Shown: positions 18,408 through 26,381 of the stretch, piece after piece | How the letters are laid out: the number at the start of each line of letters is the position of its first letter | How positions within the stretch are numbered: position 1 is the first letter of the stretch | Assembly: GCA_016703105.1 (NCBI GenBank) | Contig: JADJCS010000008.1 | Location: forward strand, 62,001 to 126,000 | Reading direction: 5' to 3' | Origin: Flavobacteriales bacterium | GTDB taxonomy: Bacteria; Bacteroidota; Bacteroidia; Flavobacteriales_F; PHOS-HE28 | Length of the DNA: 64,000 nucleotides | The notes under the pieces: model-generated | Told to the model about the DNA's origin: nothing | What the model saw: the letters and a program-made list of their open reading frames with translations, nothing else | The model's database searches: none | Position numbers and translations under genes: made by a program

Positions 18408-18487
18408 TAACAAGCTGAATGTTCACACAGGCATCGCCGAGGACGTCCTGCGTTCAAACTCGGTCGGGAGCGGTAAAGGTCCTTCGA

Positions 18488-19549
18488 TCAGTGGTGCGCC
18501 AACTTCTCCAGCCGGGCCTTGTCCACGATCTGGATCTCACGGCCTTCACTGGAGATGAGCCCATCTTCCTTCAGGTCGGTGAGACAGCGGATGAGCGATT
18601 CGGTGGCGGTACCAACGATGGTGGCCAGGTCCTCCCGGCTTATGCGCACACCGAGGCCGCTGGCGTTCTGTTCCGCGAACCGATCATGCAAGCGCAACAG
18701 TGCCTGTGCCACACGCTGTCTCACGCTGGCGTAGGCCAGTTGCAACAGGTGTTGTTCCTTCTCCTTCACATCCCGCGCGAGCATCTTGATGAAGCGGATG
18801 CTCACGTCGCGATCGCGGTAGAGCAGTGCCAGCAGGTCTTCGCGCGGAATGAGCGCCACTTCGGCATCCTCCATCGCTTCGGCGGTTTCCATGGCACGCC
18901 CGTTCTCGAGCAGGCCCATGTAACCGATGAACTCGCCGGTGGTGTGCAGGCCCGTCACGAGTTCCTTGCCATCGTTGTTGATCTTGAAGGTGCGCACTTT
19001 GCCTTGTACGAGGTAGGGCACCTGGCGCAACTCATCGCCTTCATGGAAGAGGATCTCCTTCTTCGCGATCCTACGCGTCTTGCGGTCACGCCCGATGTCC
19101 TTCAACGCCTCCAGTCCGCGTGCTTGGTCCATGAACTTGTTCAGGCCTTCGAAGCCGCTGTCGAATCCCTTGCGGAAGAGCTCGCTCCGTTTCAATCGCC
19201 CCTCGATCGCGTTCAAGAGCTCGCTCTCCTCGAAGGGCTTGGTGAGGTAATCGTCAGCGCCGAGTTCCATTCCCCGGCGGACATCGCCGCGTTCGGCCTT
19301 TGCGCTCAAGAAGATGAAGGGCACTTCGGCGGTGGCGGGGTTGCGACCCAGCATGTGCAAGACGCCGTAGCCATCGAGTTCGGGCATCATGATGTCACAG
19401 AGCACGAGGTCCGGTGTCTGCTTACGTGCTTCCTCCACGCCGCGCTTGCCGTTCTCGGCCTTGTTCACACGGTAGCCTGCCAGCTCGAGTATTTCGGCCG
19501 TGTTCTCGCGCATGTCGGCATCATCCTCTATGAGCAGTATGGTCTTCAT
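18488..19549 (-). CDS. Response-regulator receiver fused to CRP/FNR transcription factor
   Basis: The protein has 353 residues. Residues 1-125 are a receiver domain with the acidic pair (IEDD), phospho-acceptor Asp52 in VLCDIMMPELDGYG, conserved Ser/Lys positions (FIFLSAKAE, DDYLTKPFEE). Residues ~150-265 are a cyclic-nucleotide-binding-type beta-roll (ILFHEGDELRQVPYLVQGKV, TTGEFIGYMGLL). Residues ~270-350 are a CRP-type winged helix (RISREDLATIVGTATESLIR), where E-x3-R in the recognition helix fits contacts to a TGA half-site. No FNR-type Cys cluster is present. The gene is the last of a coupled operon, its start overlapping the kinase stop by 4 bp. It is therefore the presumed output of that kinase and the candidate reader of the TGAC-N4-GTCA sites. 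Confidence 0.9.
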   Translation of the reverse strand: MKTILLIEDDADMRENTAEILELAGYRVNKAENGKRGVEEARKQTPDLVLCDIMMPELDGYGVLHMLGRNPATAEVPFIFLSAKAERGDVRRGMELGADDYLTKPFEESELLNAIEGRLKRSELFRKGFDSGFEGLNKFMDQARGLEALKDIGRDRKTRRIAKKEILFHEGDELRQVPYLVQGKVRTFKINNDGKELVTGLHTTGEFIGYMGLLENGRAMETAEAMEDAEVALIPREDLLALLYRDRDVSIRFIKMLARDVKEKEQHLLQLAYASVRQRVAQALLRLHDRFAEQNASGLGVRISREDLATIVGTATESLIRCLTDLKEDGLISSEGREIQIVDKARLEKLAHH

Positions 19550-20791
19550 GCGGTCAGGTGTTGCGGGAGTTCGACGGTGAAGAGGGTATTGCCAGGGATG
19601 CTCGTGAACCGGATGCTCCCGTTCATGAGATCCAGGTAGCGTTTCACGATGTTGAGCCCGAGGCCCGTGCCTTGGATGGTGGTGGCATTGCCGCCCCGGA
19701 AGAAACGTTCGAAGAGGTGTTGCTGGTCCTCGGCCGGGATCCCGATGCCCTCGTCCCGGACGGTGATGATGAGCCTGCCATCGGCGATGGTGGTGCGTAG
19801 TTCCACATGTTTTCCCTCGGGGAGTACTTCACCGCGTTGGTGACCAGGTTGCTGATCACATTGCTCAGCATCTGGCGGTCCAGGGTTGCGTTGCGCTCGC
19901 CACCTTCATGATCGTAGTCGATCGTCTGGCCCGCTTTCGCCAGCGTGCGCAACTCCTCGATCATCTCGATGCACAGGTGTACGATGTCGAGTTCCACGGG
20001 TGTGCACTCCACCTGACCTTGTTCAATGCGCTCCAGGGAGAGGAACTCGTTGAGCATGGCGGTCATCTCGCGCACCTTGCTTTTGATACGCACAACATGC
20101 TTCTCGACCTTATCGTCCTGTGCGCTTTCCGTGTAGCGGCCAATGAGGTCCACACTGCTCATGATGGTGCTGAGGGGTGTACGGAACTCGTGGCTCGCCA
20201 TGGCCACGAAGCGGCTCTTGAGCGCGTGCAACTCCTTCTCGGTCTCCAAGGCTTCGCGCACACTGTGTTCCGCATCGCGCAATTCGGCGGTGCGCTGGTC
20301 CACGCGGTCCTCCAATTCCTGGTTGGTCCGCTTGAGCTCATCCTCGGCAGCGCGGCGCAGGGTGATGTCCGTTACAAGGCCCATGACGTAGCGTGTACCA
20401 TCCACCTCGAAGTGGTTTAGGCTCACTTCCACGGGCAGCACCGTACCGTCCTTGCGTTTGCCCCACAGGTCCATACCGATCCCCATGGACCGCTGCACGG
20501 GCTTTTTGTCATAAGCGTTCCGGTGGTCCACATGGCGTTTGCGCACCGCATCGGGCAGGAGCACTTCAACGGTAGCACCCACGAGTTCGCCCTGGTCATA
20601 GCCGAACATGGCATTCAGCCGTGGGTTGTGCATGATGATGGCTCCGCTGGCATCCACCACCACCAAACCTCTGCGGCCGTGGTGAAGAGCAACTCGCACA
20701 CCCGGGCGATGTCCACTTTCCCGAAAGATCCACCGAGACCGTTCGCCATGCTGGCAAGATACTGGTGGGCAGCTTGCGACAAATTGCTCAT
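19546..20791 (-). CDS. PAS sensor histidine kinase, frameshifted twice
   Basis: The ATG at 20791 (MSNLSQAAHQYLASMANGLG) overlaps the dioxygenase-like stop by 4 bp. A PAS domain covers ~45-165 (GAIIMHNPRLNAMFGYDQGELVG, RYVMGLVTDITLRR). A coiled coil precedes the HisKA helix with the phospho-acceptor in FVAMASHEFRTPLSTIMSS. The ATPase domain shows the N box (QMLSNVISNLVTNAVKYSP) and the G boxes (VRDEGIGIPAEDQ, FFRGGNATTIQGTGLGLNIV). Frames change at ~20672 and ~19825; both joins restore conserved sequence, so they look like single-base errors. There is no transmembrane helix, so it is a cytoplasmic kinase. It is partner of the downstream receiver-CRP regulator, and the PAS ligand is unknown. 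Confidence 0.85.
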
Positions 20792-21303
20792 CGCGGTGGG
20801 CCTGCGGGCGCAACACTGGGAGTTCCAGTGACCTCGTCGTACACACGCCACTTGCTCATGGGCTTGGCATACAGGTTCAAGGTCACGGCCCTTTCCGGTC
20901 CCAGGTTCACGAAGCGATGGATCGACTTGCCGTTCGTCAGTGAATCGACGGTGCCGGGGTGGAGATGGATCTCGCTGGTCAGTTTGAGAACGTCACCCGG
21001 CAAAGTCGTGTAGCGTACCTCCACCACTTCGCCGATCACCGGATGGATCCATGCCGTTTGACTATCGTAGTCGTGGATGCTGGTTCGTTGCCCCGGCTCG
21101 TAGCAGATCACGAGCAACTCGAAGTCCTCGTTCCGGTTGATGCAAGTGCGCGTGTAGTGTCTGGTGTTCCAGCGGAAGTAGGGTTCCAGATCACGGCTCG
21201 GGACCGCATAGCGCGCGAGTATTTCACCATAGGCTGTCGGGTCGCGATGTCGGAGCAGTTCCCGGACAAGCTCGCGAATGGTCGTAATGGGGCCCACGTT
21301 CAT
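20788..21303 (-). CDS. Cysteine dioxygenase-like cupin with altered metal ligand
   Basis: The protein has 171 residues from the ATG at 21303 (MNVGPITTIRELVRELLRHR). It matches the type I cysteine dioxygenase fold: YFRWNTRHYTRTCINRNEDF, the metal loop ICYEPGQRTSIHDYDSQTAW, and the third-ligand region KSIHRFVNLGPERAVTLNLY. In characterised enzymes the metal loop is H-x-H. Here H77 is kept but the second His is Tyr79, while the third (H129) remains. The gene heads an operon with a histidine kinase and a receiver-CRP regulator (4-bp overlap), and a perfect operator lies 58 bp upstream. It may be a thiol dioxygenase of unusual chemistry or a thiol/metal sensor protein. Confidence 0.75.
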   Translation of the reverse strand: MNVGPITTIRELVRELLRHRDPTAYGEILARYAVPSRDLEPYFRWNTRHYTRTCINRNEDFELLVICYEPGQRTSIHDYDSQTAWIHPVIGEVVEVRYTTLPGDVLKLTSEIHLHPGTVDSLTNGKSIHRFVNLGPERAVTLNLYAKPMSKWRVYDEVTGTPSVAPAGPPR

Positions 21304-21360
21304 GATGGAATGCACCGCACGGGTGCTGCGCAAACCTATCGGGATGGGAATGCGCCCTTG

Positions 21361-21374
21361 CTGACGTTCGTCAG
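21361..21374. promoter_or_regulatory. CRP/FNR-type operator CTGAC-GTTC-GTCAG, divergent promoter
   Basis: A perfect inverted repeat, 58 bp upstream of the dioxygenase-kinase-regulator operon (minus strand) and 72 bp upstream of the HMA-domain gene (plus strand). If the regulator encoded in that operon binds here, the operon is autoregulated. Confidence 0.65.
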
Positions 21375-21445
21375 TCGCAAATACGATTGGTATCAGGATT
21401 CTCAGGCAATGATGTGGCGTCCTTCGTACCATAAAGATCCAAGCG

Positions 21446-21721
21446 ATGCCTGTACTTCATTTCCATGTGGACAATCTCAAATGCGGCGGCTGCGCCAGCA
21501 CGATCCGTCACCGGGTGCAGGAACTCTCCGGTGTGGCCAGCGTGTTCGTCGATCCCGAGGCCGATGTGGTGGACGTTGACCATGACGGCACCGTGGAGCA
21601 CGATCAAGTGGCCGCGTTGCTCATGCGCTTGGGTTACCCGGAGCACGGCTCTGGCGGAACCTTCGAGAAGGCGAAGTCCTTCATCAGTTGTGCCATTGGC
21701 CGGGTGAAAGGGGAGGACTGA
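21446..21721 (+). CDS. Heavy-metal-associated (HMA) domain protein
   Basis: The protein has 91 residues. A single ferredoxin-like HMA domain carries the metal-binding CxxC in NLKCGGCASTIRHRV (C13, C16), followed by GVASVFVDPEADVVDV and a helix (HDQVAALLMRLGYPE). Such domains bind Cu(I) or similar soft metals and act as chaperones or sensors. The neighbourhood (cbb3 assembly, NosZ, multicopper oxidases) suggests copper. It shares a divergent promoter region with the dioxygenase operon. Confidence 0.85.
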   Translation: MPVLHFHVDNLKCGGCASTIRHRVQELSGVASVFVDPEADVVDVDHDGTVEHDQVAALLMRLGYPEHGSGGTFEKAKSFISCAIGRVKGED

Positions 21722-21783
21722 GCGGGCTTTGCGACGGGTCCCGAAGGAGTAGGAGCGAGTGCACGTTTATCGGGTGGCGGCCA

Positions 21784-22110
21784 TCACGAGTTCCTGTCCG
21801 ATCGCTTCTGGAGAACGGCCGCCTGCACCTTGGTCCAAGGCCCTCCGTTGTGCGCATCGAACCGATGATCACGAAGTGAATTGGCAGCCGAGGCGCTGCG
21901 AGCGCCACTGGCACAGCAGGTGATGATGGGTTTGTCCTTCGGCAACCGGTGCATGCTGCGCAGCAGCTCGTCGAGCGGAATGTTCAATGACCCCTTCACA
22001 TGTCCGTTCGCGTATTCGGAAGGCGAGCGCACATCAATGATGATCGCACCGTTCTCCAAGAGGTCGGCAATGTTCGTTCTGGGAGCCAGGCCGAAGAGTG
22101 CGCGCAGCAT
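21784..22110 (-). CDS. Rhodanese-like domain protein
   Basis: The protein has 108 residues; ATG at 22110 (MLRALFGLAPRTNIADLLEN). A single rhodanese domain: GAIIIDVRSPSEYANGHVKG, SLNIPLDELL, and the active-site loop KPIITCCASGARSASAA with the catalytic Cys at the first position of the CxxGxR-type loop. Single-domain rhodaneses carry sulfane sulfur. The gene follows the DUF2892 membrane gene by 5 bp, an arrangement equivalent to the two halves of YgaP-type proteins. An operator precedes the pair. Confidence 0.88.
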   Translation of the reverse strand: MLRALFGLAPRTNIADLLENGAIIIDVRSPSEYANGHVKGSLNIPLDELLRSMHRLPKDKPIITCCASGARSASAANSLRDHRFDAHNGGPWTKVQAAVLQKRSDRNS

Positions 22111-22115
22111 GTTCT

Positions 22116-22331
22116 TCAATTCGGTCGCTTGGCGGTGTCTCGTGTACTGAAACGGAACACGGTGTACAGCGGGCAGAAGCTCATGAAGCTCGTGATCGCG
22201 AACACGGCGGCCAGCAGCATCAGCACGATACCCAGCGCGCCGCTGATGACGTTGGTGAAGAAGAGCACCACCACCACGGCGGCAACGATCGAGCGGATCA
22301 CACGGTCCGTACTGCCCATGTTCGGTTTCAT
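22116..22331 (-). CDS. DUF2892 (YgaP transmembrane domain-like) protein
   Basis: The protein has 71 residues with two transmembrane helices. The family start MKPNMGSTDRVIRSIVAAVV and the CPLY motif (MSFCPLYTVF) are typical of DUF2892, which in YgaP is fused to a rhodanese. Here the rhodanese is the next gene. A GGTGAC-N4-GTCACC palindrome lies 46 bp upstream of the start. Confidence 0.82.
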   Translation of the reverse strand: MKPNMGSTDRVIRSIVAAVVVVLFFTNVISGALGIVLMLLAAVFAITSFMSFCPLYTVFRFSTRDTAKRPN

Positions 22332-22376
22332 CGGTTCCTTGTTTGTACGAAGGTCTGTCCACGCCCGCGTTCAGCA

Positions 22377-22392
22377 GGTGACGAATGTCACC
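22377..22392 (-). promoter_or_regulatory. CRP/FNR-type operator GGTGAC-GAAT-GTCACC
   Basis: A perfect 6-bp inverted repeat with a 4-bp spacer located 46 bp upstream of the DUF2892-rhodanese pair. It has G/C instead of A/T or C/G at the outer positions, so TGAC-N4-GTCA is the invariant core. Confidence 0.65.
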
Positions 22393-22430
22393 CAAGGCGT
22401 CAGCTTCGGTAGGTGTTCCCCGAAAGTGCA

Positions 22431-23135
22431 TCAATGGCAACCGATGGAAGCCTCCTGCATTGCCACGGGCGCAGGGCTCACCATGGGAATGCCGAGTTCC
22501 AGCCCGCGCAGGATCAAAAGCACGGCCATGCCGGAAATGAGGATGGGGGAGGCTTTGCGAAGCAGCGCGCGGGACTTCGTTCCCACCATGTGTCCGCTCA
22601 TGCGCAGGCCGATCAAGGCGGGCCAGGTACCCAGTCCGAAGAAGATCATGAACAAGGCACCCTCCTGCGCGGTGCCCATTGCCGTTGCGCCCAGCGCAGC
22701 GCCATAGACCAAGCCACAAGGCAACAACCCGTTCAATGCGCCAGTAAGGAATAGCGCCTCCGGCGCGGTGCGTTTCAGATTGCGACCAAGCACGCTGCGT
22801 AGCCTGCCCACCATCAGCGACAAACGACCTGTCGGGCTCCAGCGCTCCAACAGACCGGGTATGATGACCGATGCGAGCAACACGCTGCCCGCGAGAATGG
22901 AGACCCACTGCTGCAATCCAGCGAGCTGTGCACCGCGACCGAAGGTGCCAAAGGCAACGCCGATGAGCGCATAGGTGGTGATACGACCCAGGTTGAGGAG
23001 GAGCGTGCTGGACAAGCGCGCACGCCATCCCGCACCGGGCGAGGGCACGGCCAGCGCAATGGGACCGCACATGCCGATGCAGTGGGCACTGCCCGCAACA
23101 CCAAGGACCACGGCACCAGCGAGCAGCGCGTTCAT
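22431..23135 (-). CDS. Sulfite exporter TauE/SafE-like (DsbD-like) membrane protein
   Basis: The protein has 234 residues; ATG at 23135 (MNALLAGAVVLGVAGSAHCI) overlapping the ccoH stop by 4 bp. Six or so transmembrane helices carry the paired Cys motifs AHCIGMCGPIAL and NGLLPCGLVYGAALGA, typical of the cytochrome-biogenesis/SafE family that sits next to ccoGH in many Bacteroidota and Proteobacteria. The C-terminal GCH may also bind metal. It is the last gene of the cbb3 operon and probably takes part in copper or haem delivery for oxidase assembly; the sulfite-export name is only a family label. Confidence 0.8.
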   Translation of the reverse strand: MNALLAGAVVLGVAGSAHCIGMCGPIALAVPSPGAGWRARLSSTLLLNLGRITTYALIGVAFGTFGRGAQLAGLQQWVSILAGSVLLASVIIPGLLERWSPTGRLSLMVGRLRSVLGRNLKRTAPEALFLTGALNGLLPCGLVYGAALGATAMGTAQEGALFMIFFGLGTWPALIGLRMSGHMVGTKSRALLRKASPILISGMAVLLILRGLELGIPMVSPAPVAMQEASIGCH

Positions 23136-23569
23136 GGCACGACCAGTTTCTCTTCGGTGTAATAGGTCGTCCCGTTCGCCGTCCACTCCAAGAGCGCGTT
23201 GTATCGACCGCTCACAAGACCTGGCGCAAGGGCAAGGAACCGCCCGGTGCTATCGGGTGTAACCGTGATACGCCGATCGGCGGCCGGGTCGTTCGGACGA
23301 AGGAGCGTGAGTTCGCCGGTGATCGTGCTGGACCGCAGCTCCGCCGGGAAGGTCAGCATCACACCTCCCTTTACCGGTTGCATGCCCACGGCCATGGATA
23401 GTGCGTTCGCACGTTCGGTGTTGTCGATGCGGGCCTGGTACTTCAGTTCCTGCTCATAGTGCTGTTCGGTCACGAGCGGTTCGGGGTTGCGGGCGCTCAT
23501 GACGATGAACCATACCATGAGGCCTGCGACCGCTGCCAATGTCAATGCAAGTCCTTTTCCCCAGTTCAT
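23132..23569 (-). CDS. ccoH: CcoH/FixH family cbb3 oxidase assembly protein
   Basis: The protein has 145 residues with one N-terminal membrane anchor (GKGLALTLAAVAGLMVWFIV) followed by an extracytoplasmic FixH domain (NPEPLVTEQHYEQELKYQ, then beta-strands ending EWTANGTTYYTEEKLVVP). FixH/CcoH proteins stabilise cbb3 oxidase during assembly. The start overlaps the ccoG stop by 4 bp and its own stop overlaps the TauE-like start by 4 bp, so translation is coupled across the operon. Confidence 0.85.
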   Translation of the reverse strand: MNWGKGLALTLAAVAGLMVWFIVMSARNPEPLVTEQHYEQELKYQARIDNTERANALSMAVGMQPVKGGVMLTFPAELRSSTITGELTLLRPNDPAADRRITVTPDSTGRFLALAPGLVSGRYNALLEWTANGTTYYTEEKLVVP

Positions 23570-24990
23570 GATCGCTTCGTGTTGATGGGCCCTACGAACG
23601 AGGTCTTTACCTTCTCCAGAAGTTTGTCGCCGCTGTACACGCCGATGACCAGTTTGGTCTTCATGCCTTCGAGCCGATCGTTGGCGAGGATGATGAACAG
23701 CTCCCCTTGTCCCAACTCCCCGGCCTTCAGCTCCAGGGCCTTCCTGATGAGCTTGATCTCGCCCTGCACGTTCATCAGCTCCAACCGGATGGGCAGGTCA
23801 TGAGGGGTCTTGTTCATGGTCTTCATCGTGTAGAGGTTGCTGATGCGACCATCGGTTTGCGTTTGGAAGAGCATGCCCGGCGTGCGCAGCAGAGTGGTCT
23901 CGGTATCGGTACGCAGGACGATCAAGGTGGCGAGCACGCCGATCAATACACCGAGCACTGCCGTGTAGGCTTTCATCCGTGTGGTGAAACGGAAGGGCTT
24001 CTTCTCCGTGATCTCGTCCTCGCTCGCGAACCGGATGAGGCCGGTCGGGAGACCCACGCCGCGCATCATGTGGTCACAGGCATCGATGCAGGCCGTGCAG
24101 TTCACGCATTCCAGTTGGGTGCCATTGCGGATGTCGATACCCGTGGGGCATTCGTACACGCAGGCCTTGCAGTCGATGCAATCGCCTTTGCCCGCTTCCG
24201 CTCGCGACTCCCCTTTGCGGAACAAGCCGCGTGCTTCGCCGCGCACATGGTCGTAGGCGATCACGATGCTCTTGCGGTCCAGCAGTACTCCCTGCAAGCG
24301 GCCATAGGGGCACACCGTGGTGCAGGCCTGCTCCCGGAAGAAGGCGAAGTTGGCGTAGAAGACACCGCTGAAGAGGAACATCGCGGTCAGCCCACCCTTG
24401 TGCAGGGCGGCAGGCTCGCGTACCATGTTCAGCAGTTCATCACTACCGATGATGTACGCCAGGAAGGTGTTCCCGATCAGGAAGCTGATGCCGAAGAAGA
24501 GCACATGCTTGAGCGTCTTCTTCCAGAATTTGTCGGTGGTGAGGGGCCCCTTGTCCAAGGCCTGGCGCTGTTTCCAATCACCTTCCACCATGTGCTCTAT
24601 CCGGCGGAAGACCTGGTCCATGAACACCGTTTGCGGGCAGGCCCAGCCGCAGAAAAGACGGCCGTACACCACGGTGAACAAGGTGACGAAGACGATGAAC
24701 GTGATGAAGCCCACCACGAAGATCAGGAAGTCCTGCGGCCAGAAGACCTGACCGAAAAACACGAATCGCCGCTCCACGATGTTGATCATGAGCAGCGGCT
24801 CGCCACCGATGGAGATGAACGGACCCGCAAAGAGCAGGGCGAGCAGGGCATAACCGAACCGCGAACGCCAAGTGGTGAACTTGCCGTGCGACTTCCTCGG
24901 GTAGACCCACACGCGCTTGCCGCGTTTGTCCACCGTGCTTATCGCATCCCGGTAGCTTTCGTCGCGCTTGATATGGGCGGGTTGGGCCAT
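23566..24990 (-). CDS. ccoG: CcoG cytochrome c oxidase accessory protein (polyferredoxin)
   Basis: The protein has 474 residues. Several transmembrane helices in the N-terminal third surround VVYGRLFCGWACPQTVFMDQ. Two 4Fe-4S motifs follow: CIDCKACVYECPTGID and CVNCTACIDACD. An Ig-like periplasmic C-terminal domain ends KTSFVGPINTKRS. CcoG is a membrane cupric reductase needed to supply Cu(I) to cbb3 oxidase. The length is typical of the family. The gene lies 4 bp after ccoP and overlaps ccoH by 4 bp. Confidence 0.92.
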   Translation of the reverse strand: MAQPAHIKRDESYRDAISTVDKRGKRVWVYPRKSHGKFTTWRSRFGYALLALLFAGPFISIGGEPLLMINIVERRFVFFGQVFWPQDFLIFVVGFITFIVFVTLFTVVYGRLFCGWACPQTVFMDQVFRRIEHMVEGDWKQRQALDKGPLTTDKFWKKTLKHVLFFGISFLIGNTFLAYIIGSDELLNMVREPAALHKGGLTAMFLFSGVFYANFAFFREQACTTVCPYGRLQGVLLDRKSIVIAYDHVRGEARGLFRKGESRAEAGKGDCIDCKACVYECPTGIDIRNGTQLECVNCTACIDACDHMMRGVGLPTGLIRFASEDEITEKKPFRFTTRMKAYTAVLGVLIGVLATLIVLRTDTETTLLRTPGMLFQTQTDGRISNLYTMKTMNKTPHDLPIRLELMNVQGEIKLIRKALELKAGELGQGELFIILANDRLEGMKTKLVIGVYSGDKLLEKVKTSFVGPINTKRS

Positions 24991-24994
24991 CGTG

Positions 24995-26185
24995 CTAGTT
25001 CACCACCGCAAGCACGGTGTCTGGCCGCGCGATCGAGCTGTCGGCAGGGGTCCCGGTGCTGTCCGATGGTGCTGCGCTCTCCGTCCAGAGATCCCCTTGC
25101 GGAGCTTTCTGCGATGCGCCGCCGGTGCCTTGGAGACTGATGATGTAGCTCGTTACTGCTGCCATCTCAGCGGGTTGCAACTGGGACTTCCAGCTGATCA
25201 TGCCCTTCTCCGCCACGCCGTACTTGATCGTCTTGAACACGTTCTTGACGCCGCCGCCGTGGATCCAGTACGCATCGGTGAGGTTCGGCCCCACGGACGT
25301 TTCGGATCCGGCCGCATCGCCACCGTGGCACGGTGTGCAGAACTGGGTGAAGATGGCCTTGCCGTTCGACAGGGCGCTCGGGTCCGTGAGCATGACCACG
25401 TTCGTCTCGTCCACGCTGTTCGTGAGTGTGGCCATGTACGCGTCCACCTCGGTCTTGGCTTGTGCCATTTCGTTGACGTACTCGGTCTTCTGGTCCGGCC
25501 ATATGTCGATGAGATGAACGTTCACCAGGTACACCACGCTCCAGATGATGGAGCCATAGAACAACCACACCCACCAGGGTGGTAGCACGTTGTCCAACTC
25601 GCGTATGCCATCGTACTCGTGGTGCATCAGCACGTCCTGTTCCTTCTCGATCTCCACCTGCCGCGTAAGGCGCTTCAGCAGATTGTCCATCCAGGAGGGT
25701 GCTTTCACCGGCGCAATTCCGGCGACCTCTTCTTTCTCCGCGGCCATGGTGGCCACCATGCTCCGGGTGATGTTGATCTGCACGAGGAGGATGATGAACA
25801 GGAACACGTTCACGGCCACCAAGACCCAGAAGAGTTCGTAGTTCGTCAATCCCGCTCTTGGCGCTTGGTAAGCTTGCGCATTCGCGGGTATCGACAGCAA
25901 CAAGGCGAACGGGATCGCCACCAGCGCGCGACCCTTCTGTTTGGCGAGGCGCTTGGCCCAGTTGCCCGTTCCACCCAAGGTGCGCATGATGCCTGCCAAG
26001 GAGATCACGAAGACGACCTGCACCACGGCAAGGGCGAGCATCGCATAGTTCAACGTGTTGTCCACGCTGATCAAAGGCTCAGCGGCCGGAGCGGAGCCTG
26101 CAACCTGTGCGAACAAGGGAAAGGCTGAACCACTGGTGAGGAGCAGTGCGAGCGCGCGCACGGGGAGCGATCGATCAGTACGCAT
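24995..26185 (-). CDS. ccoP: cbb3 oxidase subunit CcoP, mono-haem form
   Basis: The protein has 396 residues. Two or three N-terminal membrane segments precede the conserved CcoP entry EYDGIRELDNVLPPWWVWLFYGSI, a further helix and a cytochrome c domain with a single CTPCH haem site (AIFTQFCTPCHGG). The axial Met is probably that in EKGMISWKSQL. Most proteobacterial CcoP proteins carry two haems; this one has one, as is common in Bacteroidota. The start overlaps the end of ccoQ by 11 bp. Confidence 0.9.
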   Translation of the reverse strand: MRTDRSLPVRALALLLTSGSAFPLFAQVAGSAPAAEPLISVDNTLNYAMLALAVVQVVFVISLAGIMRTLGGTGNWAKRLAKQKGRALVAIPFALLLSIPANAQAYQAPRAGLTNYELFWVLVAVNVFLFIILLVQINITRSMVATMAAEKEEVAGIAPVKAPSWMDNLLKRLTRQVEIEKEQDVLMHHEYDGIRELDNVLPPWWVWLFYGSIIWSVVYLVNVHLIDIWPDQKTEYVNEMAQAKTEVDAYMATLTNSVDETNVVMLTDPSALSNGKAIFTQFCTPCHGGDAAGSETSVGPNLTDAYWIHGGGVKNVFKTIKYGVAEKGMISWKSQLQPAEMAAVTSYIISLQGTGGASQKAPQGDLWTESAAPSDSTGTPADSSIARPDTVLAVVN

Positions 26186-26378
26186 GGGAACCGGTTTCTG
26201 TTTTGGTGGGTTCTTCCATCAACGGCAGGGAGGCCATGTGCGGAATGTGTGCGCGGCTCACCTTTCGCACCCAGAGCAGCACGGCGATGAAGAAGAGGAA
26301 GAAGATGAGGAAGGAGATCACGGGATAGATGCCGATCCCAGCGATCGTGTCCATGTGGTGCTTGATGAACTTCAGCAT
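26175..26378 (-). CDS. ccoQ: CcoQ-like small cbb3 oxidase subunit
   Basis: The protein has 67 residues with one transmembrane helix (GIYPVISFLIFFLFFIAVLLWV) followed by a soluble tail. Size and position between ccoNO and ccoP are typical for CcoQ. It overlaps ccoP by 11 bp and starts 3 bp after the ccoNO stop. Confidence 0.8.
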   Translation of the reverse strand: MLKFIKHHMDTIAGIGIYPVISFLIFFLFFIAVLLWVRKVSRAHIPHMASLPLMEEPTKTETGSHAY

Positions 26379-26381
26379 GGC

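Noticed and set aside
23707..25140. Long plus-strand open frame over ccoG
   Set aside because: Antisense to ccoG, whose ferredoxin and membrane motifs are unambiguous; the frame has no recognisable domain.
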